DNA of 64,000 bases, taken from assembly GCA_002633005.1 (NCBI GenBank), contig NMRA01000168.1, positions 501,129-565,128 on the forward strand. The letters are read 5' to 3'. The DNA is from Phoronis australis (lineage: Eukaryota > Phoronida > Phoronidae). The position numbers were made by a program, and so were the translations under genes. Numbering within the stretch: position 1 is the stretch's first letter; every line of letters starts with the position of its first letter. The notes under the pieces were generated by a model. The model was given only the letters and a program-made list of their open reading frames with translations, was not told where the DNA came from and did no database searches. This document shows positions 32,601-47,600 of the stretch, in pieces.

Positions 32601-35600
32601 ACTAAGCTGAAACCACATCCCTGTCTTTTTGAATGGAATATAAAGAAACAAGGGTCCATTTACCACTCACACTATCAGCAATTGGTAGGCATACGAGTCA
32701 GTTTCATTGACTTTGCAAATGACTAGACTTTTGAATTTCACTGTTGGAACACCGTGTACTTTTCTATTGCCATTGATTGCTCTAAACAACGAAATATTCT
32801 GTCACCTACTATCATCTTTAGTATCCAAAACTTACTGCTAGTTACATAATTGTCTTCGTCACTACGTAAAACAATGGATCTTCTCTCAGGAACTACATAT
32901 CAGTTGCTGATATGTATCTGCCTTGTACCTCTATATGGGAGTCATCGAATTGTACATTACAGCCGGATTTGGAGAAAGTGTGGTCGTATAATGTTAATGA
33001 AACAGATCACAGCGGAACAAAAGAGCACAAGTATTTTGCACACCGACAAGATGACAACAGTCTCACTCTCAAACGTTATCACCACAGTGTGAAACAGATT
33101 GAGAGACGTCACAGTCAGGTTTGTTTTAGATTACTTATTAAGGTCATCTCAAACGTTGTTCTTAAAAACTGACCTATTTTTGCAATATCCTACTTATGTC
33201 TAGCAAAATAGCACATCTTCATTCTCGGGAAACATCAAATACGAAATAATATAACATTTACATGTAGAGAGAAAAATGATTTTGCAGAATCATCTTTGAC
33301 TCATTATTTAAGTTCAAAGGTTGCAGAGCAGTCACTTTTTAGTTGAATCTCCCAACCAGGCATGTACAATTCCGTTGTACCCAGAATTAACAGTCCATCT
33401 CTGTTCAGTGTGTGACAGACTATAATAATCAACGAGGTGCACATAAAGAAAGATGCCGCGGAAAACGAATACAAAAATTACACACGACCATTGATAACTT
33501 GTGAAGTATCTAGGGTCCAATAAACTGTTCCCCCTTTGACAAATGAGAACATCTGACTACATGACAATAAAAAGTAACCTAAACGCGCTTCGTTATTCTC
33601 CTATTTTTGGTTTTGTCACAACTCATATCATGCTTTCCGCATCCGCGGAAGGATATCAAAACAAGGTTGAACTAGTTGAATTGTGAAATAACATCAAAGT
33701 TCTAAATATCAGAAAAATGGTACTGTTGTGTGCAGTTCCTCTCGTTTGAAACGATTTTTAACTGACTGAATATGTTAGTAGCAAATCGAACATTATCTTC
33801 CAACGCTAAGTGGTTATTGTGTTGTGCTCCAGAAACGTTCGCAAGCAGGCATGCAGTTTCCAAGCCGAGGTGGGTTTGGTGGGATTGTTTACGAAAGTCA
33901 CGCATCAACATTCCTGCATAGCTCCTAAAAACCGGTTGTGTAGTGGGCCTCTCATGGGGTTCGTTGGCAACGAAATTTGTCTCCCTGCCATGTGATGAAT
34001 GATGCAAAATTGTTTAGTGCATTTTCTTATAATTTTATAACAATTTCTAACCTCTATGTATCTTTTCTGAAGCGTATATAACTATTTTTTGTATTAGAAA
34101 AATGTTGTGGATCATGTACAAAATATCACATTTTCGTTACGACTATTAACATAGCATTGAGTCGAAGCCTAAGGGTCAACAAATTCAAACTTAGTGATTT
34201 TTGATTGAAATCTACTATTGCAACAAGCACAAATGCTACAGTGGCGGATCTAGGATATCACAAGGGGGGGCCCAACATTTTGTCCGGCTGTAAGCATTTG
34301 CGCAAACTGAACCACGATTGTAGGTGCGCACAGCACCGAATGGGGGGTGGTCAGGAAATTTTTCTGTTTTTACCTCTAAAAATCAAGCATTTTCCTTGAT
34401 TCCTGAAGTATTATCCAAGAAAAAAAGGCAAACAAATACGGAGAACGTGTCAAACAGGAAAAACTCCATGTACCAACGACTAGAAATCACGACCTGGTGG
34501 ATAGAGCGCGCGTGCGTTACCACTACATCACCACGATTTAACTACTAATCTCATACTAAGAGACCTACTTGATTATGGTCCACAGCGTTTGCGCGCGAAA
34601 CCTACTTCTTTTTGTAATGCTTGTTACACGTTTTATATTTTGTGTCATCAATTCTTAACAAATTTGTTGTATTTAAAATAGTCTTCAAATGCCCAAAAGA
34701 CAAATCCGTTTTTCGTGTTGGCAATAATGACGGGATTGCTTTGGAAATCGTATTAAGTTAAGGTTTGACAAAGAGACAATTGCGAGTTTCTGAGTGATTA
34801 ACTAAGGCTTCGATTAAAATTCACATCTTACCAGCAGCTTTTGTTTTTTCATCGTCACTCAGGTTAAATTTTCTTTAAAAAATGAAGTAAATTTTGTTCA
34901 TTGCCCAATGGAGCAGACGACGGAAACGGAGTCGTAGTGCGCAGCGCCACTGCCGGTCGCCTGGGATATCGCGGGAGAGCCTATACTTACCAACCAACAC
35001 TAAAACTGTACACATTTAAATCTTTTTTCATCCGTATTTTTAATTACCGGGGTTAAGTACTAAATTCAACATTTCCCTACGCTCTTGCTGTTTTATTTTT
35101 TGCGGCAGCCCCCCTCTAAATCCGCCTATGTGCTAAGCTGAATCTGAAATATGACTTCAGGGGATTGCTTTCATTTATATTGATTTTCTCATGATTTGGA
35201 CTTTTAAAAGTGCCCCATCGGTCGACATATAACAAAAGAGCGAAATAAGAAACACTTGTTTGTGCTTATAGGTTGTGTATATAACACCATCAAAGGACAT
35301 GCAAAGTGTAGATGCAAGCGACCATGTCATCATAAAGAACAAGTTTAATGAACAGGCTGAAAGGTGATTTTAATTTCAAATAATACTAGTTGAACGATTT
35401 GGGCCTAGAGTTAATGGTTTAGTTTCTGTTGCTTTCACACTGACTTGCTACGGCCCCAATCTCTTTGCTCATAGCAAAAGCTCGTTATGGTCCATCATGC
35501 ATGGCGGTGTGTCAAAGGCATCTGAGTCGCTTCTTTGATTTGGTTTTCCACCATGATCAAAGGATACAATATTGTTTGAAGGTCTTATTCGTATTGAATG

Positions 35601-38600
35601 ACACAGGCAAGAAATTCAGTTTTTGGTGCTCAAAAACTAAACACCTACAATAATATAGGTAACCTCGCTCTTCGTTCGCTTTCTTTCGGGGCGTTCTATT
35701 TTAATTTAAGCAACTTCAGTTGTGAAGCAAGAAATTAAATTTTGTGCTTGTCTAATAAGGTAAAACTGTTGGAACACCAATTTAAAGTATTTAAAAAGGC
35801 AGCTAAACAGCGCCTCTGTATTGTGCTTCTGTTCATTACTGTAATACTAACGTTAATGGATGTGGCGCCTGTACATTATTATTTATTTATTATATTGACA
35901 TAAATGTGCCAGTAAATACAATCTCAAAGACAGAATATTCACCACACTCCCCCAGCCTCAATGGGATCACTCAGTCACCTAATAACAATTAAACCATGAC
36001 ATAACATGTTGCACACACTCAAATATGACCACTTCAGACTAGTTTATAAACAAATAATTAATTCTGACCTGAAAAGCGTCTTGAATGAATTTCGCTAGAC
36101 CTTTCATGTAGGGACAAATGAAAAAAATGAGAATGACATAATGACCCTCTTACCGCCGCCTTGTTCATATTGATGTCGGCTAACATAAAATCGACAATTT
36201 TTTGACAGAAATTTTGACGTTATGTTATTGACGTACGTGACTTTTAGCTTCCTCCTCGTTTACTAATTTTCATTTGGGTCAAAGATTGTGGTTGTACTTA
36301 AAATATGCTGTCTCCTTCATTCACAGAAGACCTGAAGCTGGAGAGACCCCAATACGACACACCAGCAGTGGAGGTATGAAATCAGTCATCTTTCGTCATC
36401 ATCGTTATCGAAAATAGTCGTCATCGTCTTCGCCGTTGTCATCACCTGTAATTACCATCTAGCATCGTCAAAATCACCTTCGTTTTCGTAATCATCAATC
36501 ATGACTGTCGTCTTTTAACTTTGTTGTCATACTCGTGGTCGTCCTTGAAATGTTATTCTTCATCGTCTATTTCCGATCCCAGTTTTCGTCATCATACCCC
36601 CATTTATTACCATCCACTTCATCATAATCAATCACCATCGTCAATAATTATTATTGTTTGTCTTCTCATCACCATAATGAATACATAAAATGCAACGAGA
36701 TCGAACGAATAATGTTGAGTGGGACGCTATTTCATTTACTCCAATTGAGGTATGTTTTGTATTTATATAATACGCTTCGAATTCTTAAATTGCGTTTATT
36801 TTTTGACTCAGACTGTTCACGTGGCAGATCACAACCTACAATGTACTTGCTCGTTAAGTTACAAGTTTACTCTAGTAAAAGAAAACAGTATTAAATGTAA
36901 CGAATTCTTACCAGAAAACGAAACAGCAACGGTAATTGTGCATTTAACTTTTAACATTTTTGAAAATAATTAGACAACAGGAATACTACATTGTACACCT
37001 GTAGTTACCGACGAAGTTGCACCTTTCTGACTTGCAGACGATAATATTTTAGCAAATAAAACTGCGACATAACAGCTATACAAACCAACACTTTTGCACC
37101 AGATGTTATGTTTGTGTCCTGATTGCATGTTGAGTGCAAATTATACTACTGTATCGGTTGAAATTATTTTGGGAAAGTCTGAAGTGACTGAACCGGTTAC
37201 TGACATCGAGTCGATGTTGACCTACCTTTTGTACTTTTCATGTCCGAGTATAGAGGACACTGTTAAAAGTAGTCCCGGGAGCACAATACGGAAATTAATA
37301 TCACGTAACCGTATTGCACTCAACTTATTCAACGCGTATGTTATAAATTACAATCACTCATGTTGAACAATTATCGTTTAACCTGACAATCATCAATCGT
37401 TTTCAAAATCGTCATCATGCCAAGTTGTCGTACCTACCACCACCACCACAAGCTTGTCTTCATTGTTTTTCATCCGCCAGATGTCTCTGTCCAGAAGTTA
37501 TTTGTTTATTTTTGAAGAACTTAACGCTATTATTGTGCCTCCCCAAAATCCCATCCATTGTCAGGAGAGGTATATCATAGGATTACTTAATCTATTTGTA
37601 TACTTTTGGACTTAAATCCCTATCATAACACTCCCTCCCTGCGCAAATACGGGGCAGCCTTTCATACAAAGAATTATAAAAATCCTAAAATTCGCTACAC
37701 AAAACAGGTACATGTACAAGAAATGGATACACTTGCTGAAAAGTTTGCCATCGTTCAGGTGTAAGTTACTGACATAACTGGACACCCACTTCCACATTTG
37801 GTCACATTGTCTACTTTCATTGTGCTTCCGGAAATTACATTATTAGATACAATGAGACTTTCAATCATTCAATAACCCCCCGGAAAACCTTTCCTCTCCT
37901 CGTTTTTGGGAAATCTGAGACATGGGATGTATCCAATTAATTGTGTAATTAATTGTTGCGCAGTCGGCAGAGCAGTCCTGACTTGGTGGGAGCTGACATG
38001 TTGTTTTTTGACCAGAACAGCGCTAGACAGGTTCAGGATCTGAAACGTGAGATTTAGATTAACCACTATACTGCGAGGGATCGATTGAGAGAGTGGTGGT
38101 TTAGTGATCGGAGTTGGTAGTCCACCTCGAAATGCCGTTCATGAACAGGTCACTGATTGAGACGTAGTAGGGACGAGTCATTGACATAGTTTCCTCAAAT
38201 TCTGTAATTTTTATTTCATACCAGAAGTGGATAGCATTTGAATTTAGTGTTTTCATAACTCATTGCAACTCTTTACATTATAGCCCCTCCTATAAAATTC
38301 AGCTCTTCAGCCTGATCTACTGTACACGACCCCGGTAAATCCCTTGATAGTAACACCTCCTCTTTTGGACATACACTATCTTTTGTCTCCCGCTAATATC
38401 AAATCTCGCATACAACTAGTGGACATATTTTCACATACGTAATCGCTGAATTTGATAAATACATATATTTTTAGATATTCCTGTCATTCAGAGCAAGTCT
38501 ACAGTAAAAGTAGTGCTTGGAAGTAAACGGTAAGTGTTCATGGGTTGCCAATTTCGTTTCAAAGTCAAAATGCATGCGCAAATTCATATTAGAACGTAGT

Positions 38601-41600
38601 TACATCTTTGTTTTTATTGTCATCTTTCATACCGACGAGGTGTGCTGTTTTTATGGCCAACATAATATTACATAATAAAACGGAAATTTGTGCTCTAACT
38701 AAGTAGATTTGGACCTGGAGTCGAGGTTCTGTATCAACTCAACTCCAAAGTTGACCAATTGCATGGTGCACTTTAACCCGTTTGTACTCGGAACATGCGG
38801 CTTGATGGTGGATGAAATTCGAGTCCGAGTCTGAATTGAGTCGGAGTTCGAACTTCAGATCGTAATCTATGATCACGCAATGAGTGCAATAGCTATAGGT
38901 TTACACTTTTATGAAAGACTGAGCACTTTTGAAAACAAACGTCCAAAACGGTTGAATCGTTGTTGATTGAAGATATAAAAAAATTGTCATTAGTTGATGA
39001 CCACTTGGCGAATCATAGAATCCTCGAGAAAATAAATGACAGCTGAGATATAAATGTCGCCCAACACCAAAAATGCAAGACCTCAGTACAATAATGTAGT
39101 AATTAACATCGCAAATTTGTTTAATTTGAAGGTTCCATGGCGAAACGACATCTCATCACTGGGGTTTGAAAGTGGATTCTATTGTTTCCATTCCGGTAAG
39201 GAGAACGGCAAAACATTTTGTCTAAGATTATTGTCTTGCAGTTCACAGTTTAAATAATATAATAATAATCATACCAAAATTTTATGCATAACTTCTGTTT
39301 TTGTAGCCACCCCCTAGCCGTGTCCCGTTGAAAAATGTTTCCGCTGAGATAGACGTGGCATTCAATTGCATCGAGAAACACACAAACAAATGTAAGTATG
39401 TCACTGTCTTTTTTGTTTAAGCTAGATTATTTCATCTTTGTGACTACGTTTCAGTACGGAGGGTCAAGATCTTAAAAATGATGTTGCACTCGCCTCTGTC
39501 ACGGGATTGTGTTTGAAACCTTATATGTACTGTTGTACTAAAACGTGTACCTGGAATTTGCTGCTAGTGTATAATTGTGTTATTTTATTCCAATAGCAAA
39601 ATTTTTATTTCATCTCTGTTACTCTGCCATAATATTTATTAACACTCATAATGTTTTTTCTTGGAAAATCCAAAATTTTATTATTAATATTGTTGTTATT
39701 GTTATTACTGTTCTTATTGTTATTATCATTTTGATAATTGTTATCGTTATAGTTATTGCTATTATTATTATTATTATTATTATTATTGTTACTGTGATTG
39801 TTATTGTCATTGTTGTTATTTTTGTACTTACGGCATCATAATTATTACCATTACCATTATCAGCATTATTAGTAAGACATGTTTTCAGTGTAAGCAGGTA
39901 GTGTATACAGCTGGTGGTCTCCCACAAACGGAATCAAGACTCCTTCTTCCTTCCCCATTTCATTATATGTATTAGGAAACTTACATGATCATCTTCGAAG
40001 ACCTAATTGTGTTCGTGATAGGCGAATGATTATAGTTTGGGTCATTCTTGCTAAATATGAAAGGTGCCAGACAGGATATGCCCAAACATCGAATCAAACG
40101 CCAGAACCATTGGACCATCCACTTGAACCAGTGACTCACGCCTACAGTATGCCCTAGTGGCAATGGTGTTCTCTACCTCATTCATTCTTCTGCTTTGTTG
40201 CCGGAACCATCTCAAATCAGATGTCCGCCAGAGTGACCCCATAAGTACCTTTAAATCCTGGTAATTATGGAATGTTTAATTGTATGACCCCTCACATTGG
40301 TGTTCCAGTCTTTCTGTTACCGTTTATATTTTAATTCTATTTTTCCAAATGCCATTACGTTATCCAGATTTGCAACATGCTCTTTCACATTAGAACCCTA
40401 CAGGAGATCAGTACCCTTTACTGAATAGTTCTTATCTTAAATGCATCTCACTAATAATATTTTACTACTACGGGGGTGTTTTACAACAAACTGGACGACG
40501 AAATTTGTTTTACTTACGTGAACCGTAAAAACGATCTTTCTTCCAAAATCGACGTTTCTAAAACTTTCAACCACATTACGCAACTTTTTTAAAAACGCGC
40601 TTGAGCATATGAAAATTTAACCCAATTACTTTTTGTTAATAATTTTATTTAGACTGAACAATTGTTATTATCTTTTGTAGCAAACGTTCAAGTTAAAATG
40701 TAATAAATATTCTTTGAAGCTGAAACATTAAAAATTAACACGTTTATAAATAACAGTCAGCACTGCTTCCCAGCGAGTGAGCACTGAATTGACATTGAGA
40801 CAGCAAAGCTAGTCAGTCTCACCACGTGGTTTCCTGAATTGGGCGTTCGTCTGCGTTTCTAGAATGAACGTGGATATGGCCGCCGAAGATGGATCCGTTT
40901 GATAAAATAGTTTGCACGTTCTTCCGGCTAGGAGTACATACCGTTGCAACAACCAAATTGTCAATCATAAACTTGTCACCTTCACGGGATTCCGGCATTA
41001 TTTGGTTGTTGTTATTAGTGTTTTGCAGACAATAAAATATAAGGCGTATAGATTTCTACTTTGTACTACTTTGTGATTCACCCATGTAGCATAAAAAATC
41101 ACGTACTCGGTGTTATTCAACAGTCGTGTCGTAACGCATTCCATTTCCTATGAGAAATATCCGTTTATATTCTTATGGAATGGTGGGTAAATCTGATGCT
41201 GTCCCACCCACTTTGTCAAAATATTTACAACTAACTGTGACGGGCTATTTACGAATAAAAACTTAGTGGCTAGGTCCATTAATATCACCATAATTTATGA
41301 GCAAATTTCGATGAAAATTCAATTTTATCCGCAGGGACTAAATTGTCAAAAATGCCTGGCAGAGATTTGTCGAAGTCTGTCCACTTTATTTTGAGAACTA
41401 CAGAGCGAACCGCAACATCGTACGCAAAAATCATGCCAGTACAATAAACCGAAAGCCAATGCTAGAATTAGTTGAGTATCGTGCGTCCAATTGATTTTCT
41501 ACCGATTAAAGTCCTTCTCTCACGCGTTGTTAACCCTTATTACATGGTTAGAGGATGTTAAAAGGATCCAAGAAGTACCTACCCCATAACTAATACACGA

Positions 41601-44600
41601 TCCGTACTCGAAAAAGTTTAAATGAACGCGCCACTCACGATTCGCACCCGAAGAACCACCGCTATTTTGAACTTGCCGCGAACCCGGAAGTACAATTCAT
41701 TCAGGAACCCAGGCCGAGAAAACGCCGTCAGTACGACTGGAACAGTGCCTGTACTGTTACCAGCCAGCAAACGGGGATAAAATAATCGACAGCGTGCCTT
41801 AATTTTAATATCAAACTACGGACAAGTTTATCGAATTTGCTGAAGAAATGTGGCGAATAAATTTTGACAGAAATTATTTTGCCTGACTCGGGACCGCAGC
41901 CTATCGGACCCGGTGCATATCTAGACCAGACACTGGCTAACGGTAAATGCTTGCGGTTGCAAGCTGTTTTGTCGAAGTAAAATGGTCAAATCATAAATGC
42001 TGCACATATTCAAGGGTAGTTTCATACACTTGCATGAATTTTTGGGAATGTCTATCTTTTACTATAAGATTCAGTGGGTATGTTCAGAGCTATGAATTGC
42101 AGACGCTAAATTTTGGAACTTCCTGTCTTCTAGTGGAATATTGTCTCATTTTCTACTTTTTCAAAATTCGTGCTTCTGTGACTGAGGCAGACCTTTTTCC
42201 AGTTCTCCAAAAGGGGGCTCGTTCGAGCTCATAAGTATGACAAGTCCAATACAAAATGTTATCATTTTTTTATTCCTTAACCCAAAATGATTCAAACTTT
42301 TAACATAATAAGTAACTTAAAATGCACAATACTTTACAACATTTAACATTACAAACACTATTCAACAGCAACAGTTTCCATGATATGAAAGTGGACATAC
42401 ATGGTGACGGAATAGTGTTTCCTTACACCAGAATTTGACAAGCATCATTTAAAAAATATAAAGTTGCAAGGAATAAGAATTAAAGGCTTTAAGCTTCACA
42501 ATCCAACATAGCTTATTTCTCAAATTAAGATTATTCAAATTGATGACTTGATAAGCTGAATTAAGAAGCAATGTTACAAAACATGACATGAAAGCAATTG
42601 AGACTTAAAATTTAGAAAAATATGAATCATTTTGTGACACCGAATCAAGTCTTGAACAGCAGCTGACAGTCAAACAAAAAACCATTTCAAAATTATTTCA
42701 ACTATTTTTTAGCTTAGTGTCAGATCACCTGAATGGGAAATTTACAGTAAAGTAATTCGAATACATCTTATATTTTTGCACAAAAAACAGGAAAATTGAA
42801 CAAAATTTCTTTTTTTGTAGCAACGTTTGTCAAAATGTATCAACGTTAAATCTTCACAAATTACAAAGTAGCCGATTGAACATGCCTTTTAGTTCAGCAA
42901 AAGTCGGTGCCGCCAGAAAGGATACGAAGTCCAAAGGAAATTGTGAGCACATTTATCACTTAATGAGTAACAACTGCGAGGCTGAAATTTGGTGAACACT
43001 GTTAAATCGTGGCCGACTCGATCCAAACAAAGTGACCCAAATTTCGCAACAAAACTTGCAATAACGATGATAGCAAAGCACTTTTTCAAAACGAGAAAAA
43101 AAATAATAAAACGGAAAAAAAATGGTTCGATCCATATTGGTTCCTAGGTTCGACCGGCCTACGTAAGGAACTAAACAGCAACGCTATTTTAACATACTAA
43201 GTACGCGTAACATTCAAAAAACATCAACGACCACTAAACTACAAACTATAAATACACTACATATGCAAACGAATCACGAGATATTACTAACAAAACATAA
43301 TAATGAAGACTTTTCGAGCAAGCGATAGCACATTCAGTTACAAGGAAAAAATGGCGGCTTTCAGGACAAGTTCCTGAACTGATGAGCCGGAAATGTGGGT
43401 ACGGAAATAACCGATGACAACCGGTAATCATACGCTCAGAGAGAAGGGTCAAATACTGTTCAAAAATCGCTTTTGGGCAAGAAAGGCGAAAAGAATATAA
43501 AGTTAGGGTGTCGAAAATAAGATTTTATGTAGTAAGTATTTTCGGATACTGGAACCACATGGGCAGTTTGAGAGAAGGACTTTAATTTTGCGGTTGGCTT
43601 GCACGATATTTGTGCGTAGTTATTAGTGATTTGTATGTATGCTGTAATAACGTTACCGTATGATTCAGTGGTTCTGAAGTATGAGTCGAAAGTTTGTTGT
43701 ATGGGTGTCTGGAACACTTTATTACATAACTACATACATGAATACCCTCTCGCCATACCCTCTCTCACAATAACGTAAGAGGACGCCAAACCGTCTCGTT
43801 ATCTTTTCGCCCAACCTGCTTTTTCACAGTTATTATCTGTCTTGACACACTTCCTCACTGAGTTAAAACATGTCTTATTTGCTCGCTGTTTTTCCGACAC
43901 TCGCCGATAAACGTACCCAATGTCTTTAGGAACGCTTGGTGGGTACAAAGAATTAATAGTTCCAAGTTTCCTTCAAACTTTTGAAGGCTCATTATCGTTG
44001 GTGGTAAGTATTTTGTGAGAGTAATTGAGCTTTGTAATAGAAATGANCTGTAAACATTTGCGCAAAGCACAATTGTAGATGCGCACAGCACCGAATGGGG
44101 GGAGGTCGGGAGGGGGGTTTTCCCAGGATAATTTTTCTGATTTATCCTCTAAAAATCCAGCATTTTCCTTGATTCCTGAAGTATTATCCAAGAAAAAAAA
44201 CGGAGATCGTGTCAAACTTGAAAAACTGCAATTACCACAGACTCGAACTCACGGACAGAGCACGCGTGCATTACCACTGCACCGGCACGATTTAACTCGT
44301 AATATGATACTAACTAAGAGACCTTCTTGTTTATGGTCCACAGCGTTTGCGCGCGAAACCTACTTCTTTTTGTAATGTTTATTGCACTTTTTATATTTTG
44401 TGCAATCATTTCGTAACAAATTTGTTGTATTTAAATAAAATAGTCTTCAATTGCCCAAAAGACCAAATCCGCTTTTTGTGTTTGCATTAATGACGGGATT
44501 GCTTTGGAAGTCGTCTTAAGTTAAGGCTTGACAAAGAGAGAATTATGAGTTTCTGAGTGATTCAAAAAAGGCTTCAATTAAAATTCACATCTTACCAGCA

Positions 44601-47600
44601 GCTTCTGTTTTTTCATCGTCACTCAGATTCCATTTTCTTTCAAAAATGAAGTAATTTTCTTCATTGCACAGTGAAGCAGACGACAGAAACGGAGTCGTAG
44701 TGCGCAGCGCCACTGCCGGTCGCCTGGAGTATCGCGTGAGAGCCTATACATGTACTTAGCCATATTTCCGTTACGATTGCGCCGCGTTCCGAATTTGACA
44801 CTTGAAATTGGATTTGAACCCCCCCCCCAAACACACTAAAACTGCACACATTTAAATCTTGTTTCAGCCGTATACTGTTAATTACCGGGGTTAAGATTTC
44901 CCTACGCTCTTGTTGTTTTATTTTTTTGCAGCAGCCAAGGGGGGGGGGGCTTGCCCCCCTAAATCCGTCTATGACCAAATTGTCTCAAAACTGTCTTGCT
45001 TGTACCTTTAGATGCACCAAATCGAACTGAATGCGTCAACACACTAAAGAGCCATCTGACCAAATTAGACCCAGAAGACCTTTTATCTGTCGCTGAAGGA
45101 TTCTTAAATGCCACGTGCACAAATGGGGACGAGACATGCTTTGATAAACGCTTCCTGGTAATTGACATGTTGTGTCAAATCGCTACCCCCGAAGCTCAAG
45201 ATCTGGTTGTGAAAATCTTGGAATCAGATGACGCACACGAAGAGGAAACGAGACGAATTCTGTTTCATTTCGTTGGATTGAAGAACCCCGTTCAGGTATG
45301 TTGGAACTGATGTCTTTGTGCTCACTTTGAGCCGAAAATTGGTGCAGCGTTCAGTAGAACCAGACATGAATTCTGTAGACGCGAGAACCTCACTAAAACC
45401 CACGACCACATTGGATTCCACTGGGAGATTCTTGGTTCAACGGACGTTAGCCCGATTTTTGAGAGTATTCGCAATCGGAGACTTTGATATTGCGTTAAAG
45501 TTAGACACTTCGTTGATGAAAAGACTCAGCAGTTCTTTTTGAATCCACGTCGTCAGTTTTGTCCAGTATTTGAATTTAAATACAAACTGATGATTTCTGT
45601 TATTTACACCATATGATGTTGTGTATGTTAATAGGGCACTGTCGACGCTGTGCACAACATGTGTGTAGGCAAGAACAAGCAGAATCACGGTAAGCTGTTT
45701 TTGTCATACACTGCAGTTATTCCTACACTATTTATCATATTCGATGAGTGCTTTTACTTGGTTAAACATACATGTACATTCATAATGTACATTTGCTATT
45801 CCGAGTATTTTCAGTCATCGTCATATTGTTTGTGTTCGGCGATCATTCAACATAATATAATCTTTGAAATCTCTGTTCCCAGTTAAGCAGGTCTCATAAA
45901 CAACGCCGCATGAATATTTTCAAATCATATTTGATCGAAAATGAGCTCATCATTTCAGTAAATTACACCATCGAGGTGTCACAACTGTGTTAAAACCTTG
46001 TCCTCTCTACTGGTACAACCGTTGCCTTTGGGGATTGCATTCTGGATTTGTGTTGTTAGTTTAACGCTAAAGTGGTCAAACCGAATAACAAGAAATTTGC
46101 AGCTGGTTGCGAAATTTAACTTGGATTGTCTAAACAATTTTAAACAGGAAAGCACAATCATACATCGCAGACTCATCGCGCATGCCTCACTCTTGGGGCT
46201 CTAGCCAGGACAATGTCAGCAGCCAACGAAAGCAGGGCCGAAGAGATAGTAGATGACTTAAGTAGCTGGTTAGGTAGCCACGATGGAAGTAAGTGTCATC
46301 AATAACCTCTGAAGTAGCAGTTCTGTACAGTTTTAGAAGTTTCATTCTATTAAGTTGAAGTGCAGTGCTTTCGCAGTGGAATTAAGAGGTAGGAATCAAT
46401 CCAGGTAATGATAATGCAACTTCAAAAGTACTGACACTGGTGTTGCTCGCAGAAACACTAAGGCATGAAATGATGCGGAGCTACTGCATTTTTAAAAAAT
46501 GTTATAATCATATAACAAAAAATACGAAAGTCACACCTCCATAAATTGAATGTTATTTTTAGGCATTAAGTGAAATCGACCAACATAGTTTTTGGCATCT
46601 TAAGAACTTTAAGTATTGAAGTATGTTGTGGGCAGTATTACGTAGTTGAAAACGGCGCACGCATTTTTTTTGTTGCGCCTTTGCATGTTGTTACACAATG
46701 TCGTGCAATTTGGGCACACTGCCAATTACTGCTTCTCCAGATAAGATGGAACACGGGAGACACCGCATCAAACGAGAAATACCGCCTTGTAATGAGACGC
46801 ATGAGAAATACAGGTTATCCAAAATGATACTTATTGAAGCACTTGGAAACACCGGTCACCCCAAGGCTCTAGGACACATTATATCCTACACGAGAGCTAA
46901 TATGGGTCACTCTGCTTGGAGAAGGTCTGGAGTGAATGCCCTCAGATGGTTTACTTGCAAGAAGGTAACTATTTTGCTCATTGACCTGAAATATGCTGAA
47001 CGTTACAGGTGTAGTTACTGAAGCTCCCATTTTCTTAGTTGTCAAGTGACTCAAATGGAAAATACAACACCGTTACGTATTGTAGAGTTTTATTGTTCGT
47101 CCTTCCTTTAACAGAGCGCCCAAGTACTCATGGATACTGCCATGAACGACGACTATGACACCGTGCGAGAGAAGGCATACCGACTCTACAAAAAGCATCC
47201 TCAAAGAAAAAACATGACAACAGAAGAAGTGAACATGGTGTTTTCGTGAGTTATGCCAATTCGAGGAGGCCTGCGTGCTAGTGTATATAATGAATTGCTC
47301 TACCATCTCGTGTAGCGATGTTTCATTCCACGCATTCCACGTGTGTGCCACCAGGTTTTTCACTTTTGGCTAAAGTTTGCTCCTTCTCGCCGAACACAAA
47401 ATACTTTCATGTAGTGCCAACGTTGCCTTCCTTCCTCGTAAAATCACAGTCACATTTGGGCCTACACACAATAACAATGAATGAAGTCAATTGTTTGCTC
47501 ACCAAACATTTTCTGTTTGTCCAGGTTCCCACCAGGAAACAGACTAATTAGCGGGATTTGCATTAACTATTTTCTAAGAGGTCTGTATTTTCGACCTTAT

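Larger units (their letters stand above)
39392..45011. other. Intron 10 of the lipid-transfer gene (5.6 kb)
   Basis: Largest intron. It holds an ATT/GTT microsatellite (39,677-39,868) and the TIR element copy 2. Unannotated stretches 40,250-44,040 show only short frames without motifs or consistent splice sites. Flanking exons join in phase, so no missing exon is required. Confidence 0.55.

Noticed and set aside
43118-43162. GGTTCGATCC and GGTTCGACC motifs resembling a tRNA B box
   Set aside because: No A box or cloverleaf around them.
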